From the NCBI RefSeq assembly GCF_902499555.1, contig NZ_CABVMM010000010.1, forward strand, positions 62,001 to 126,000: 64,000 bases of DNA, given 5' to 3'. The notes under the pieces were generated by a model that saw nothing but the letters and a program-made list of their open reading frames with translations, did not search any database and was not told the DNA's origin. The DNA is from Mesonia oceanica. Its GTDB lineage: Bacteria > Bacteroidota > Bacteroidia > Flavobacteriales > Flavobacteriaceae. Below are positions 1 through 8,750 of this stretch, piece after piece; position 1 is the first letter of the stretch; every line of letters begins with the position of its first letter. A program made the translations under genes and the position numbers.

Positions 1-83
1 TTTTTATAAACTGCAAATCCCAAAATCCATTCACCAATAATCAATACCTCTATACTATTTACCGCTTTTTACTGTCTTAATTA

Positions 84-94
84 GCGGAGTTGAA
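84..94. repeat. GCGGAGTnGAA repeat core, copy 1
   Basis: The core GCGGAGTTGAA recurs as GCGGAGTCGAA at 7257 and GCGGAGTAGAA at 51006, always between genes. I read these as decayed copies of one interspersed intergenic element; the boundaries cannot be fixed from three short cores. Confidence 0.35.
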
Positions 95-123
95 GGGGTT
101 TTCTGTTCTAATTTTTTTACTAT

Positions 124-179
124 CTATTGCCTATTACCTACTACCTATTACCTACTACCTATTGCCTATTGCCTACTAC
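124..179. repeat. Heptanucleotide tandem repeat, 8 units
   Basis: Eight consecutive 7-bp units fit CTAYTRC: CTATTGC, CTATTAC, CTACTAC, CTATTAC, CTACTAC, CTATTGC, CTATTGC, CTACTAC. It lies in the 379-bp gene-free stretch at the window edge, which otherwise holds only the repeat core at 84 and the hairpin at 307. A 7-bp period is not a multiple of three and the array is outside any gene, so it is more likely a slippage-prone spacer than coding sequence. Confidence 0.85.
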
Positions 180-306
180 TGAACTCACTGACTCAAGAAC
201 TCACTACGTTAGCTGTTCGTTTGTAGAACTCAGCTTTAAAATATACATCGCTTCTTTACGTTATTTCTTCCTAGCACAGACAAGCTTTGGATGATAAGTC
301 AAATTG

Positions 307-347
307 AAATACAGTCAATTACTTAAAGATCAGTGTTGACTGTATTT
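307..347 (-). terminator. Hairpin terminator downstream of lnt
   Basis: AAATACAGTCAA at 307-318 is perfectly complementary to TTGACTGTATTT at 336-347, giving a 12-bp stem with a 17-nt loop. It starts about 30 bp beyond the stop codon of the minus-strand lnt gene. Confidence 0.55.
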
Positions 348-379
348 TCTTTTGTAATTCTCAGATAGCATACATAAAA

Positions 380-1957
380 CTAAACTTGGTTTCTTCTTCT
401 GGTAAGTGCGATAAGAAAATAAACGACGGCTAAAAATTGAGCTATTCGGGCAAGGTAATCGCCATAGTTAACATAAAAGGTCTTTCTGGAATTCAAATTA
501 ACTTCTCCTAAAAGGCTTCCTCTCTTTTCATATCCCAATTGCTGGATAATTTCTCCTTTAGTATTAATAATAGCAGAAATCCCTGTATTGGCACTTCTTA
601 CTACATTTTTTCGGGTTTCAATAGCTCGTAGACGCGCATAACTTAAATGTTGTTGATGTCCTTGGGTATTTCCCCACCAAGCATCATTGGTAATAATGGC
701 CAATAGCTGCGCTCCATTTTTTACATACTCACTTACATAAGCTCCATAAATTGATTCATAACAAATAATCGGAGCTACTTTTTCACCAGAATTGAGCGTG
801 AAAACTTCTCGGTCAGGTTGTGTGGTTTTCATTGCGACCGTTCCTCCAAGGTCAATCATAGCATCGCCTAAAATAGGTTTTAGGATAGTTTGATAAGGGA
901 AATTTTCAACACCCACAACTAATTTAGACTTGTGGTAAAGCTGTTCTGAATCCGTATGGTTGATAAGATATGCTGAATTATAATCGTTAAACCAAAGGCC
1001 TTCTTTGTAGTAATTGGATTGGTAAGTGGTTTTTGCTTTATCATTAATAGTTTCATAAAAAGAAATTCCCGCTAATACATTCGTTTTGGGATGCTTTGAG
1101 GTAATTTCTTTACTGTAATAATAAGCATCAGAATACTTGAATTTTGTAAGCTTCGTACCATCAGCAAAAACTGTTTCGGGAGCGAGGACTAACTTGGTGG
1201 AGTCAGTTATTTTTTCTTTAGAAAGTTGCACTAGTAATTTCCCGATGCTTTTATCGTTGGTATTGTATTTTTCAGTATAGGGATTAATGTTGGGTTGAAG
1301 GATAAGTGCTTCTAACTTTTCTGAATCGGGCTCTTCTTCCGCATAAAACAGAAAAAGTGAGATTCCGATGGGAATACCTATCAAAAGAAAATTTCTTAAG
1401 ATACTTCGGTAAATAATCGTTTTATCTTTATACTTCAGAAATAACAGTACACTTTTATAAATACTGAAATTGATTAACAATACCCATAGTGTTCCCCCAA
1501 AAGTTCCCGTATACTCATACCACTGGATCCACGAATAATATTCAGAAAATCCGTTTCCTAAATTTAACCAGGGCCAAGAAAACTCCCAGTTTAAATGCAA
1601 TTTTTCAAAACTCATCCACAGGGAAATAAAAAAAATGGCAGCTCCGGTAAAATTAATCTTTCGGGCGATTTTGTGGTAAATAATAAACACCAAACTCATT
1701 AATAATGTATTTGCCAGTATGGCAAACCACATCCCGAAAGCGGTCGAGTAATAAATCCAATACGTTGTAATGATATTAAAAATGAAAAAGCTGAGGTATG
1801 CTAAACCAAAAATTTTCCAGGAACTTTTGTTTCGAAGTTTAGATTCCACAAATAAAAGAGGGACAAAACCAAAAAATAAAAGTAAAGGAAAACCATAGGT
1901 AGGCCAGCCAAAAGCTAATAACAATCCACTTAATAAGGCGAAGAGTAAATTTTTCAT
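380..1957 (-). CDS. lnt: Apolipoprotein N-acyltransferase
   Basis: It transfers the third acyl chain from phospholipid to the N-terminal cysteine of diacylated lipoproteins in the inner membrane, the last step of lipoprotein maturation. The 525-residue protein has a multi-helix N-terminal half (about residues 1-205) and a carbon-nitrogen hydrolase (nitrilase) domain from about 215 to 495, then a final membrane helix. The expected triad can be placed at Glu261 (LAPET), Lys343 (YHKSK) and Cys399 (PIICYES). Length matches the family. The many lipoproteins elsewhere in this window are presumably its substrates. The PorV-like gene lies 63 bp upstream on the same strand, so co-transcription is possible. 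Confidence 0.93.
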   Translation of the reverse strand: MKNLLFALLSGLLLAFGWPTYGFPLLLFFGFVPLLFVESKLRNKSSWKIFGLAYLSFFIFNIITTYWIYYSTAFGMWFAILANTLLMSLVFIIYHKIARKINFTGAAIFFISLWMSFEKLHLNWEFSWPWLNLGNGFSEYYSWIQWYEYTGTFGGTLWVLLINFSIYKSVLLFLKYKDKTIIYRSILRNFLLIGIPIGISLFLFYAEEEPDSEKLEALILQPNINPYTEKYNTNDKSIGKLLVQLSKEKITDSTKLVLAPETVFADGTKLTKFKYSDAYYYSKEITSKHPKTNVLAGISFYETINDKAKTTYQSNYYKEGLWFNDYNSAYLINHTDSEQLYHKSKLVVGVENFPYQTILKPILGDAMIDLGGTVAMKTTQPDREVFTLNSGEKVAPIICYESIYGAYVSEYVKNGAQLLAIITNDAWWGNTQGHQQHLSYARLRAIETRKNVVRSANTGISAIINTKGEIIQQLGYEKRGSLLGEVNLNSRKTFYVNYGDYLARIAQFLAVVYFLIALTRRRNQV

Positions 1958-2020
1958 ACCAAAAAGAAAATCAATTGGGTTTCAAAGTTAGCAAAGTAAT
2001 TGCATTTCATTGGATTTGTT

Positions 2021-3094
2021 TTACCTAAATAAGGACCAATCTATTTTTAAGGAAAATACATTGGAATATAAGGCTACACTTTGGTCGCCAATATCGGTAA
2101 AGGCATAGTCTAAATGAATACCTTTGTATTGGAATCCAACCCCAAATCCCGGTTGAAAACCTACTTTGGTAGAATTATCAAATTGCTCTACATTTTGAAA
2201 GTTCCCTACACCACCACGCAAATAGACCAAATCGATATAGCCTACTTCAAAACCAAAAGACGGTGTCGCACTTACCGATGAGGTAGAGATAATATCATTA
2301 GTTTGTGCAAAGCGCATATGCATATCCAATTCGGTTTTGATATCAAAATCGTAATGAATGGTAAAAGTTTTCGCTACTCCTAATTGTAGCTTAGGAATGG
2401 TGATTTCGGTAGTTTCCGGTAATTCCTGATTTTGACCTTCAATGGCACCTTGAACACTGCTATATTCGTCTTCATCAATGCTCCACGTGTTGTAGGTTGT
2501 GGTAATGTCTCGCGCCATAGCCCCAAATTTCCAACCATTATCTCCTTCAAACTGAATGGAAGCATCAAAACCAAAACCCCAAGAATTGGCAAACTTACCA
2601 ATCACCCTTCTAATCACTTTCGCATTCACTCCGTAGCGAAAGCCTTCTAACGGTAAATTACGAGCATAAGATAAGGTAAACGCATAATCTGCTGCAGAAA
2701 AGTAACTAATGTTATCGTAGTTAATTTGTCCGTCTTCTTCAATAAGTTGGGTGGTGTTCATGATATTGTCCACTCCAAAACGAATGACGCTAAAAGCCAC
2801 GGCACTTTCCCGATCTAGCGGCATTGCTCCCGCGATATAATCATAATTAGCGATATTCGCGAAATAACTCGCGTGCATTAAAGAGATTTGGTTGTCTTCC
2901 AATTCCATTAAACCGGCAGGATTCCAATAGGCAGCATTCACATCGTTAGTCGTTGCCACGACAGAATTAGCCATCCCAAATGCAGCTGCATCTACACCAA
3001 TATTCATAAACTCATTAGAATACTTTCTAACACTTTGTGCGAATAGGATAGGACCCAGTAAAATAAAAATAAAGAGTAATCTACTTCTCACCAA
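2021..3094 (-). CDS. PorV/PorQ-like outer-membrane beta-barrel protein
   Basis: The 357-residue protein has a signal peptide ending near FAQS, then an N-terminal region with the family wording GVDAAAFGMANSVVA and AAYWNPAGLMEL. This is typical of the PorV/PorQ (UPF0164, FadL-like barrel) family, linked in Bacteroidetes to T9SS cargo handling or long-chain substrate transport. Alternating aromatic/polar strands continue to a C-terminal aromatic residue, as in outer-membrane barrels. T9SS cargo is present in this window (the lipase-like gene and a HmuY-like protein), but whether this barrel serves the T9SS as PorV itself does is not decidable here. The start is the first Met before the signal peptide. 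Confidence 0.75.
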   Translation of the reverse strand: MVRSRLLFIFILLGPILFAQSVRKYSNEFMNIGVDAAAFGMANSVVATTNDVNAAYWNPAGLMELEDNQISLMHASYFANIANYDYIAGAMPLDRESAVAFSVIRFGVDNIMNTTQLIEEDGQINYDNISYFSAADYAFTLSYARNLPLEGFRYGVNAKVIRRVIGKFANSWGFGFDASIQFEGDNGWKFGAMARDITTTYNTWSIDEDEYSSVQGAIEGQNQELPETTEITIPKLQLGVAKTFTIHYDFDIKTELDMHMRFAQTNDIISTSSVSATPSFGFEVGYIDLVYLRGGVGNFQNVEQFDNSTKVGFQPGFGVGFQYKGIHLDYAFTDIGDQSVALYSNVFSLKIDWSLFR

Positions 3095-3216
3095 TCAAAA
3101 TTTTGCGCAAATATCTTAATAAATTTATAATATAAACTCTACTTCTGTTTATATATTGTTATACGTAGAAGGTGTTTGAATAGTTTTTTCTACATTAGCT
3201 TATAAAAACTAACCCA

Positions 3217-3972
3217 ATGCTTAAGAAACAAGTTCCCAATATTATTACCTTATTAAATTTATTGTCCGGTTGTGTTGGAGTAATTATGGCCATGCAGAAC
3301 AATTTAGTAGCTGCCGCTATTTTTGTAGGCTTGGGGATATTTTTTGATTTTTTTGATGGCTTGGCAGCGCGGAGTTTAAAAGTGCAAAGTGAATTGGGCT
3401 TACAGTTAGATTCTTTGGCAGATATGGTTACTAGTGGTTTGGTTCCTGGGATAGCTATGTTTCAATTATTGAAAAGATCGATAAGTTACGAAACCAGTAT
3501 CCCAAAAGATTGGAACAGCCCAGGGGTTTTTGACATCAACTTTCCTGTATTTGCGCTTATAGGTTTATTAATTACCTTGGGTTCAGCTTATCGTTTGGCA
3601 AAATTCAATATTGACGATAGGCAGACTTCTTCTTTTATTGGATTACCTACACCTGCGAATGCTATTTTTATTTTGAGTTTACCATTAATTCTAATTTTTC
3701 AACCAGAAGCATGGATTGTAGAAATCATTCTTAACAAATGGTTTTTGGTAGTGATCACTATTTTAAGCTGTTTTATGCTGAATGCTGAAATTCCACTTTT
3801 TGCTTTAAAATTTAAAAATTTCAACTTAAAAGAGAATTGGTTCAGGTTTTTCTTTCTGTTCTTCGCTTTGGTGATGATTATCTTCTTACAGTTTATAGCT
3901 TTGCCTATCATCATTATTAGTTATGTGTTATTGTCACTCATTCTTAATTCTACGTTGAAGAAAGAGGAGTGA
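3217..3972 (+). CDS. pssA: CDP-diacylglycerol-serine O-phosphatidyltransferase
   Basis: It makes phosphatidylserine from CDP-diacylglycerol and serine, the precursor of phosphatidylethanolamine, at the inner membrane. The complete CDP-alcohol phosphotransferase signature DGx2ARx8Gx3Dx3D is present with Asp47, Gly48, Ala51, Arg52, Gly61, Asp65 and Asp69. The protein is 251 residues with about seven hydrophobic segments, the usual layout of the bacterial type II enzyme. It stands alone, with 122 bp to the divergent PorV-like gene and 243 bp to the next operon; neither gap shows a clear regulatory site. Confidence 0.93.
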   Translation: MLKKQVPNIITLLNLLSGCVGVIMAMQNNLVAAAIFVGLGIFFDFFDGLAARSLKVQSELGLQLDSLADMVTSGLVPGIAMFQLLKRSISYETSIPKDWNSPGVFDINFPVFALIGLLITLGSAYRLAKFNIDDRQTSSFIGLPTPANAIFILSLPLILIFQPEAWIVEIILNKWFLVVITILSCFMLNAEIPLFALKFKNFNLKENWFRFFFLFFALVMIIFLQFIALPIIIISYVLLSLILNSTLKKEE

Positions 3973-4176
3973 TTTACAATCTCTTCTTATTTCTTTTGCG
4001 ATGGCTACAGAGACCACCTTCCCTTTAAAAGAGGAGAGGTTACAGGGTAGTTTTGTAAACTATAAAAACCTTCCTTTTTTTTAGGAATATACAAAGAGTA
4101 TTGGGTGTTAATTTCTACTATTTATAATTATTCTAAAAAATAAGTGTTCATCGTTTTATATTCAGATGAATAATTT

Positions 4177-4184
4177 TATTTTTG
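4177..4184 (+). promoter_or_regulatory. Promoter -7 element of the DUF4198/PepSY operon
   Basis: TATTTTTG matches the Bacteroidetes -7 consensus TAnnTTTG and lies 31 bp before the DUF4198 start codon. A TTAGATT sequence (4197-4203), resembling the half-sites seen before the iron genes at 37.4 and 48.9 kb, lies between it and the start. Confidence 0.5.
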
Positions 4185-4215
4185 CTTCACGTTAAATTAG
4201 ATTAATTATAAATAA

Positions 4216-4947
4216 ATGAAAAATATCTTTTTTATTCTGCTGCTATTCATCAGTGCTAATTCTTTTGCCCATTACATTTGGTTAGAAACTTCTCCCAATG
4301 GAAAACTAGGAGAGAAGCACGAAGTGAAAGTCCGTTTTGGGGAATATACCTACGGGGTACTTGAAGAAGTGGAAGGTGAAGCTTTTCAAGGAGTGAAAGA
4401 TTTTGAGTTGTGGATGGTTGCACCCAATGGAGAAAAACAAAGACTGAATGTTAGTGTGGAAGATAATTATTACCTCGCTTCTTTTATTCCTTCAGAAAAA
4501 GGAAGCTATACCTTGGCTTTAGATAATAAAGATATGAAAGTGTTGGATTATACCCAATATGACTTTGGTATTTTTAAGCCGCAATACCATGCAAAAGCGA
4601 GGGTAGCAGTAGGAGAAAAAAGCGAAGAAATTAAGAAAACCAATCTTGACGGGATTGAAATTGTAGAACTTTCTAAAGAACATAACAGTAAAAATGCTGA
4701 GGTAAGTTTACAAGTGTTTTATAAAGGAAAGCCTTTAGCTGAAAATGAAGTAAGTATTTACGTGGCTGACCTTTGGAGCAAAAAAATGACCACGGATGAA
4801 CATGGTAAAGTAAGTTTTCAACTTCCTTGGGATACACTTTATACGGTTGAAACCACTTTTAATGAAAAAGTTCCCGGTACCTTTAAAGGGAAAGACTATG
4901 AGTTTATTTGGCATTGCGCTACCTATGCTATTCAACTGAAAAAATAA
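4216..4947 (+). CDS. DUF4198-type periplasmic protein
   Basis: The 243-residue protein has a signal peptide (residues 1-18, ending NSFA) followed by HYIWLE, the start typical of the DUF4198/NikM-like family of exported proteins found with metal-uptake genes. Two Ig-like halves are likely: about 19-130, and 150-240 with a repeat-like segment ending in a WHCATYAI strand. It is the first gene of a tight four-gene operon with two small membrane proteins and a PepSY membrane protein. That context suggests a periplasmic metal (iron) handling role, which is inference. Family assignment rests on the N-terminal motif and context. Confidence 0.7.
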   Translation: MKNIFFILLLFISANSFAHYIWLETSPNGKLGEKHEVKVRFGEYTYGVLEEVEGEAFQGVKDFELWMVAPNGEKQRLNVSVEDNYYLASFIPSEKGSYTLALDNKDMKVLDYTQYDFGIFKPQYHAKARVAVGEKSEEIKKTNLDGIEIVELSKEHNSKNAEVSLQVFYKGKPLAENEVSIYVADLWSKKMTTDEHGKVSFQLPWDTLYTVETTFNEKVPGTFKGKDYEFIWHCATYAIQLKK

Positions 4948-4950
4948 GTG

Positions 4951-5280
4951 ATGATTAGTCTCGCCATTCTATTGATAAGTATAGGTTTTTATGCCTGTTA
5001 TTTAACTTCAGAAAAAACGAAGTTTAAACCTGTTTTTGGTTGGGAATGGTGGTTAAAAGACAATGAGAAACCAGCTAATTTCATGGGGATATTCTTCATG
5101 CTGTTGGGGAGTTTTCTTTTTATGTATCTCTTTAATCTTGGGGTAGGAATTTTTTCTTCCATAATTGCCATAACTATTGCCGGAAGCTTTATCATCCTTT
5201 TTACTCCTTTAAGAATCTTTAAATTTTATGAACTGCTTAGTGTTCTCGTGGTTTGTTTTCTTTTAGAAATACTTTTATAG
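4951..5280 (+). CDS. Small membrane protein of the PepSY operon
   Basis: About 109 residues with three to four hydrophobic segments (near residues 1-18, 45-65, 68-88 and 95-109) and a short polar loop with the sequence GWEWWLKDNEKPANF. I do not recognise a named family. A GTG codon at 4948 directly abuts the preceding stop; the ATG at 4951 is the more likely start. It lies 3 bp from both neighbours, so it is clearly translated as part of the DUF4198-PepSY operon and probably acts in the same inner-membrane function. Confidence 0.7.
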   Translation: MISLAILLISIGFYACYLTSEKTKFKPVFGWEWWLKDNEKPANFMGIFFMLLGSFLFMYLFNLGVGIFSSIIAITIAGSFIILFTPLRIFKFYELLSVLVVCFLLEILL

Positions 5281-5283
5281 CTT

Positions 5284-5571
5284 ATGCCAGCCAATAAAAA
5301 GCATTTAACCCAGTCTACTTTACATAAAACCTTAAAGGTGACCGCTGCTATTTTGGGTGGCTATCTCTTAACCTTGGCTGTACATTTATGTTTATCGTTA
5401 ATAATTCCGAAAGATGAATTAATCATGACGATGGCTTTTAGTGGCTTTATTTTATGGCCCGGCTTGATGATCCTAGCTTTTTTGGCAAAAAACGGATGGA
5501 AAGTTTGGGGGCTTTACCTTCTATTAAGTTTCATTTTTTTAATTCCGGTTTATCTAAAATATTATCTATAA
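5284..5571 (+). CDS. DUF3649-like small membrane protein
   Basis: A 95-residue protein with three predicted membrane helices (about 15-40, 45-65 and 70-95). The arrangement, with a basic N-terminus, a first helix in LGGYLLTLAVHLCLSLI, then GFILWPGLMILAFLA, resembles the DUF3649 family of small proteins encoded next to PepSY iron-uptake membrane proteins in Proteobacteria. The gene is 4 bp upstream of the PepSY gene here, which supports the comparison. Similarity was judged by eye, so the family call is tentative. Confidence 0.55.
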   Translation: MPANKKHLTQSTLHKTLKVTAAILGGYLLTLAVHLCLSLIIPKDELIMTMAFSGFILWPGLMILAFLAKNGWKVWGLYLLLSFIFLIPVYLKYYL

Positions 5572-5575
5572 AGCT

Positions 5576-7126
5576 ATGAAAAACCGTGATTACAATATCT
5601 TTTTTAATCTGCATACCATTAGCGGAATCATTATTAGTGCGTTATTGTATGTGATTTTTTTTGCGGGTTCTTTTTCCTTTTTTAGGGATGAAATAGTGAA
5701 TTGGGAAAATAATACTTCCGCTTATCAACAAAAGCCGGAAGAGGTTAATTTTAATCGGGCGATTGATAGCTTAGCTGAAAATTATCAATTGTATAGCCGG
5801 GATATTAGCTTCAACAATAGCCGTGATGAATATAAAATGGGTGTAAATTTAGGTCCGGTTAAAGATTCGACGCTTATTGATGCAAAACCGGGCGGTTATA
5901 TTTATTTAAACAATTTTAATTTTCAAGAAAATAGTTATGTAGAAGGTTATGGCTTAGGTGAATTTCTGTATCGTTTACATTTCTTCGCTCAGATTCCCTA
6001 TCCATTTGGTTATTATTTATCAGGTTTTGTAGCGCTTTTCTTTGTATTTGTAATTATTACCGGGGTCTTGGTGCATTGGAAAAAAATCGTTTCTAACTTT
6101 TATATCTTCCGTCCTTGGAGTAAATTAAAAACACTATGGACCGATGCGCATACTGCTTTGGGTACAATTGGCTTGCCTTTTCAGTTGGTGTTTGCGGTTA
6201 CAGGTGCTTTCTTTATGATAAAAGCAGTGTTATTGGGGCCTTTAGTAAGTGTTTTGTACGATGGTAACCAAACTCAGTTATATCAAAATTTAGGTTATTC
6301 TTTTCCTGCGGAAGAATTCAACTATCAAAAAGAAGAAGGGGAAGAACGGGTTAATATCAATGCTTTTGTAAAAGAAACCGCTGCCAAATGGGACGATTTT
6401 GTAGTTGAAAAAGTCCATATCAATAATTATGGGGATAAATCGATGAAAGTTACCGTGTCGGGAAGATTGGATTATAGTTCTAAATTCACCGGTTTAGGTG
6501 AAATAAAATATGACGCATACACTGGTGAAGTTGTATCTGAAAAAGGTCCGTATCAAGATGCTTCTTATATAGATGTTGTAAAAACCGTTTTATACCGCTT
6601 GCATATAGGGGATTACGGGAATTATGCTATAAGGGTACTTTATTTTATTTTAGGGATTATTGGATGTTTTATCATCGTGTCTGGAATTATTATATGGCAA
6701 GTAGCCCGTGATAAAAAGAGTGTTCCCGAAAGAAAAAGGAAATTCAATTTTCAATTGGTAAATATTTATATGGCGGTTTGTATGAGTATGTATCCACTCA
6801 TTGCTATATTGTTCATTTTAGTAAAAACAAAAGTACTTTCTTCACAAAGTGATATTTATTCTTTTTTCTTTATCGCTTGGTTGGTGGTGAGTATAGGCTT
6901 TGTATGGCTGAAAAATTATAAGTTGACTACTAAATATTCATTACTTTCAGGTGCTATTATTGGGTTGGGCATTCCTATTGCTTCCAAACTTTCTACCGGA
7001 ATCGGTTTTTGGCAAAATTACCAAGAAGGAAAGTTCGATTTATTTTTTATAGATTTCTTTTGGTTAATGCTTTCCTTGGTAGCTTTATTCGCTTATTGGA
7101 AGGCTTATGCTAAGAAAGATAAATAA
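5576..7126 (+). CDS. PepSY-associated membrane protein (iron-uptake reductase-like)
   Basis: The 516-residue protein opens with the helix typical of PepSY-TM proteins (NLHTISGIIISALLYVIFFAGSF, of which NLHTISGI is diagnostic), a periplasmic stretch, then TM segments near 145-165, 200-225, 350-375, 395-420, 425-445 and 455-515. Histidines occur in or next to membrane segments (YRLHFFAQ, HTALG, LYRLHIG), as in relatives that bind heme and reduce ferric siderophores. It is the last and largest gene of the operon, followed by a hairpin at 7144. A role in reductive release or uptake of iron is inferred from the family and operon; the substrate is unknown. Confidence 0.75.
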   Translation: MKNRDYNIFFNLHTISGIIISALLYVIFFAGSFSFFRDEIVNWENNTSAYQQKPEEVNFNRAIDSLAENYQLYSRDISFNNSRDEYKMGVNLGPVKDSTLIDAKPGGYIYLNNFNFQENSYVEGYGLGEFLYRLHFFAQIPYPFGYYLSGFVALFFVFVIITGVLVHWKKIVSNFYIFRPWSKLKTLWTDAHTALGTIGLPFQLVFAVTGAFFMIKAVLLGPLVSVLYDGNQTQLYQNLGYSFPAEEFNYQKEEGEERVNINAFVKETAAKWDDFVVEKVHINNYGDKSMKVTVSGRLDYSSKFTGLGEIKYDAYTGEVVSEKGPYQDASYIDVVKTVLYRLHIGDYGNYAIRVLYFILGIIGCFIIVSGIIIWQVARDKKSVPERKRKFNFQLVNIYMAVCMSMYPLIAILFILVKTKVLSSQSDIYSFFFIAWLVVSIGFVWLKNYKLTTKYSLLSGAIIGLGIPIASKLSTGIGFWQNYQEGKFDLFFIDFFWLMLSLVALFAYWKAYAKKDK

Positions 7127-7143
7127 GTTTTAACCCTTCCGAC

Positions 7144-7165
7144 TTTTTCAACTATTGTTGAAAAA
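7144..7165 (+). terminator. Hairpin after the PepSY operon
   Basis: TTTTTCAAC (7144-7152) and GTTGAAAAA (7157-7165) form a perfect 9-bp stem with a TATT loop, 17 bp after the PepSY stop codon. Confidence 0.5.
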
Positions 7166-7256
7166 CCCACCTTTCCTTACTAAGGGGAGGAACTATTTTT
7201 TTCTGGTAATTATTTAAATCATGATTTCAGTTAGAGCTTGCAGGTAGATTAGGTAG

Positions 7257-7268
7257 GCGGAGTCGAAA
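7257..7268. repeat. GCGGAGTnGAA repeat core, copy 2
   Basis: GCGGAGTCGAAA lies in the 493-bp gene-free interval 7127-7619. The interval otherwise holds the hairpin at 7144, an imperfect inverted repeat around 7290-7313 (ACTTCGAT / ATCGAAAGT) and the REP-like element at 7520. A 68-codon reading frame in the interval has no family features and overlaps the repeat, so I do not call it a gene. Confidence 0.35.
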
Positions 7269-7519
7269 ACTACTTAATTTCTGTTATCACTTCGATAATA
7301 GAATCGAAAGTAATAAAGCTGAATAATATGCCCACTGTCATCTTAGTTTAAGCTTAGTGCGGTATAAAAGTTTTTCGCAGGTATTTTGGATCATTGAGTG
7401 AATTTTCAAGGAAAATTTGAATAGAAATGCTACCAAAATGGAAACTTCGTTACAAAATCTTTTGCAAAGATTTCACTCAGTCTCCGAAATTTTCTTAGAT
7501 CAAACTCAGGTTAGTTTAA

Positions 7520-7571
7520 CTTCTCGATACATTTTTTCTCTATTTCATTACCAAAAAACACTCGAAGTGAC
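7520..7571 (-). repeat. REP-like element, inverted copy outside the lipoprotein array
   Basis: Read on the minus strand this runs GTCACTTCGAGTG ... TGTATCGAGAA, matching the 53-bp element found before each tandem lipoprotein gene (13187, 13985, 14790). Its arms are imperfectly complementary, so it can fold. Its presence here, far from the array and in the opposite orientation, shows it is an interspersed element rather than just part of the tandem duplication. Confidence 0.6.
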
Positions 7572-7619
7572 TTTTTGTTGCTCTCAACTGAATACTACTA
7601 ACTTTATTAGTCGATGTGA

Positions 7620-8360
7620 CTAATTGAAAAGTTTCTTTTTTCTTAATTCGAAGTTTTGACCTAAGTACACTTTTCTTACCATTTGGTCTTCTGCAAGTTC
7701 TTCAGGAATACCATGTTTTAATATATTTCCTTCAAACATCAGGTAAGTCCTGTCTGTAATGGCTAAGGTTTCCTGTACGTTATGGTCGGTAATTAAAATA
7801 CCGATATTTTTGTTTTTCAACTGGGCTACAATTCGTTGAATATCTTCTACCGCTACAGGATCTACACCGGCAAAAGGTTCATCTAGCAAAATAAATTTTG
7901 GGTCGGTTGCCAAGGCACGGGCAATTTCGGTTCTTCGACGTTCTCCTCCCGAAAGTAAATCTCCGCGGTTCGTACGGATATGCCCTAAGCTGAATTCATC
8001 AATAAGGCTTTCCATTTTTTCTTCCCTTTCTTTTTTAGAAAGATCGGTCAATTGGAGAACACTCATAATATTATCCTCAATACTTAATTTTCTAAAAACC
8101 GAAGCCTCTTGGGCGAGATATCCAATTCCATTTTGGGCACGTTTATACATCGGGAATTTGGTGATGTCTGTTTTGTCTAGGTAAATATGTCCTTTATTAG
8201 GTTTTATAAGGCCAACAATCATGTAAAAAGAAGTGGTTTTTCCAGCTCCGTTGGGGCCTAGCAATCCTACGATTTCCCCTTGGTTCACTTCTACAGAGAT
8301 ACCTTTTACAACTTCTCTTCCTTTGTATGATTTTACAAGATTTTCTGCACTTAACTTCAT
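7620..8360 (-). CDS. lptB: Lipopolysaccharide export ATP-binding protein LptB
   Basis: This is the cytoplasmic ATPase of the LptBFG extractor, which drives lipopolysaccharide from the inner membrane towards the outer membrane. The 246-residue single ABC domain shows Walker A GPNGAGKT (35-42), signature LSGGE (136-140), Walker B FILLDE (156-161) and the PFAGVDP D-loop typical of LptB. It is the last gene of the kdsD-tatC-AhpD-like-lptB series. kdsD makes a precursor step of Kdo, so two of the four genes serve the outer-membrane lipid layer. The gap to the AhpD-like gene is 42 bp. Confidence 0.93.
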   Translation of the reverse strand: MKLSAENLVKSYKGREVVKGISVEVNQGEIVGLLGPNGAGKTTSFYMIVGLIKPNKGHIYLDKTDITKFPMYKRAQNGIGYLAQEASVFRKLSIEDNIMSVLQLTDLSKKEREEKMESLIDEFSLGHIRTNRGDLLSGGERRRTEIARALATDPKFILLDEPFAGVDPVAVEDIQRIVAQLKNKNIGILITDHNVQETLAITDRTYLMFEGNILKHGIPEELAEDQMVRKVYLGQNFELRKKKLFN

Positions 8361-8402
8361 ATGGCTAGACTATAAGAAGGCGGCAGAGACACCGCCATTC
8401 AT

Positions 8403-8750
8403 TTATTTTTTATTTTCTAAAGTTTCCCAGTATTCGTAAGCTCGGCGTAAGTGTGGGATGACGATAGTTCCTCCAATTAATGTGCCAATACTCAAGGTTT
8501 CCATAACCTGTTCTTTATTAACGCCAGATTTATGACTGGACTCTAAGTGATATTTTACACAATCGTCACACCTTAATACTAAAGAAGCCACCAAGCCAAG
8601 CAATTCTTTTGTTTTTTTATCTAAGGCTCCTTCTGTGAAGGAATTGGTATCTAGGTTGAAAATACGTTTTAAAACTTTATTGTTTTCACCTAGCAATTTG
8701 TCATTCATCTTTTGGCGATAAGCATTAAACTCATCAACTTGATCTATCAT
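8403..8750 (-). CDS. Carboxymuconolactone decarboxylase / AhpD-like protein
   Basis: A 115-residue all-alpha protein of the CMD/AhpD fold. Cys61-x-x-Cys64 in RCDDCVKYH with His68 is the redox motif of the AhpD branch, suggesting a thiol-disulphide or peroxidase partner activity rather than lactone decarboxylation. Its start directly abuts the tatC stop, so it is translated in the kdsD-tatC-lptB operon. This placement between tatC and lptB is common in Flavobacteriaceae, to my knowledge, without an explained role. The start is fixed by the adjacency to tatC. Confidence 0.8.
   Translation of the reverse strand: MIDQVDEFNAYRQKMNDKLLGENNKVLKRIFNLDTNSFTEGALDKKTKELLGLVASLVLRCDDCVKYHLESSHKSGVNKEQVMETLSIGTLIGGTIVIPHLRRAYEYWETLENKK

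Noticed and set aside
124-179. Possible CRISPR array from short repeats
   Set aside because: The period is 7 bp with no spacers between units, and no cas gene is present.
7417-7623. 68-codon open frame between the PepSY operon and lptB
   Set aside because: It overlaps the REP-like element at 7520, has no domain or membrane/signal features and no promoter box; the frame is probably chance.
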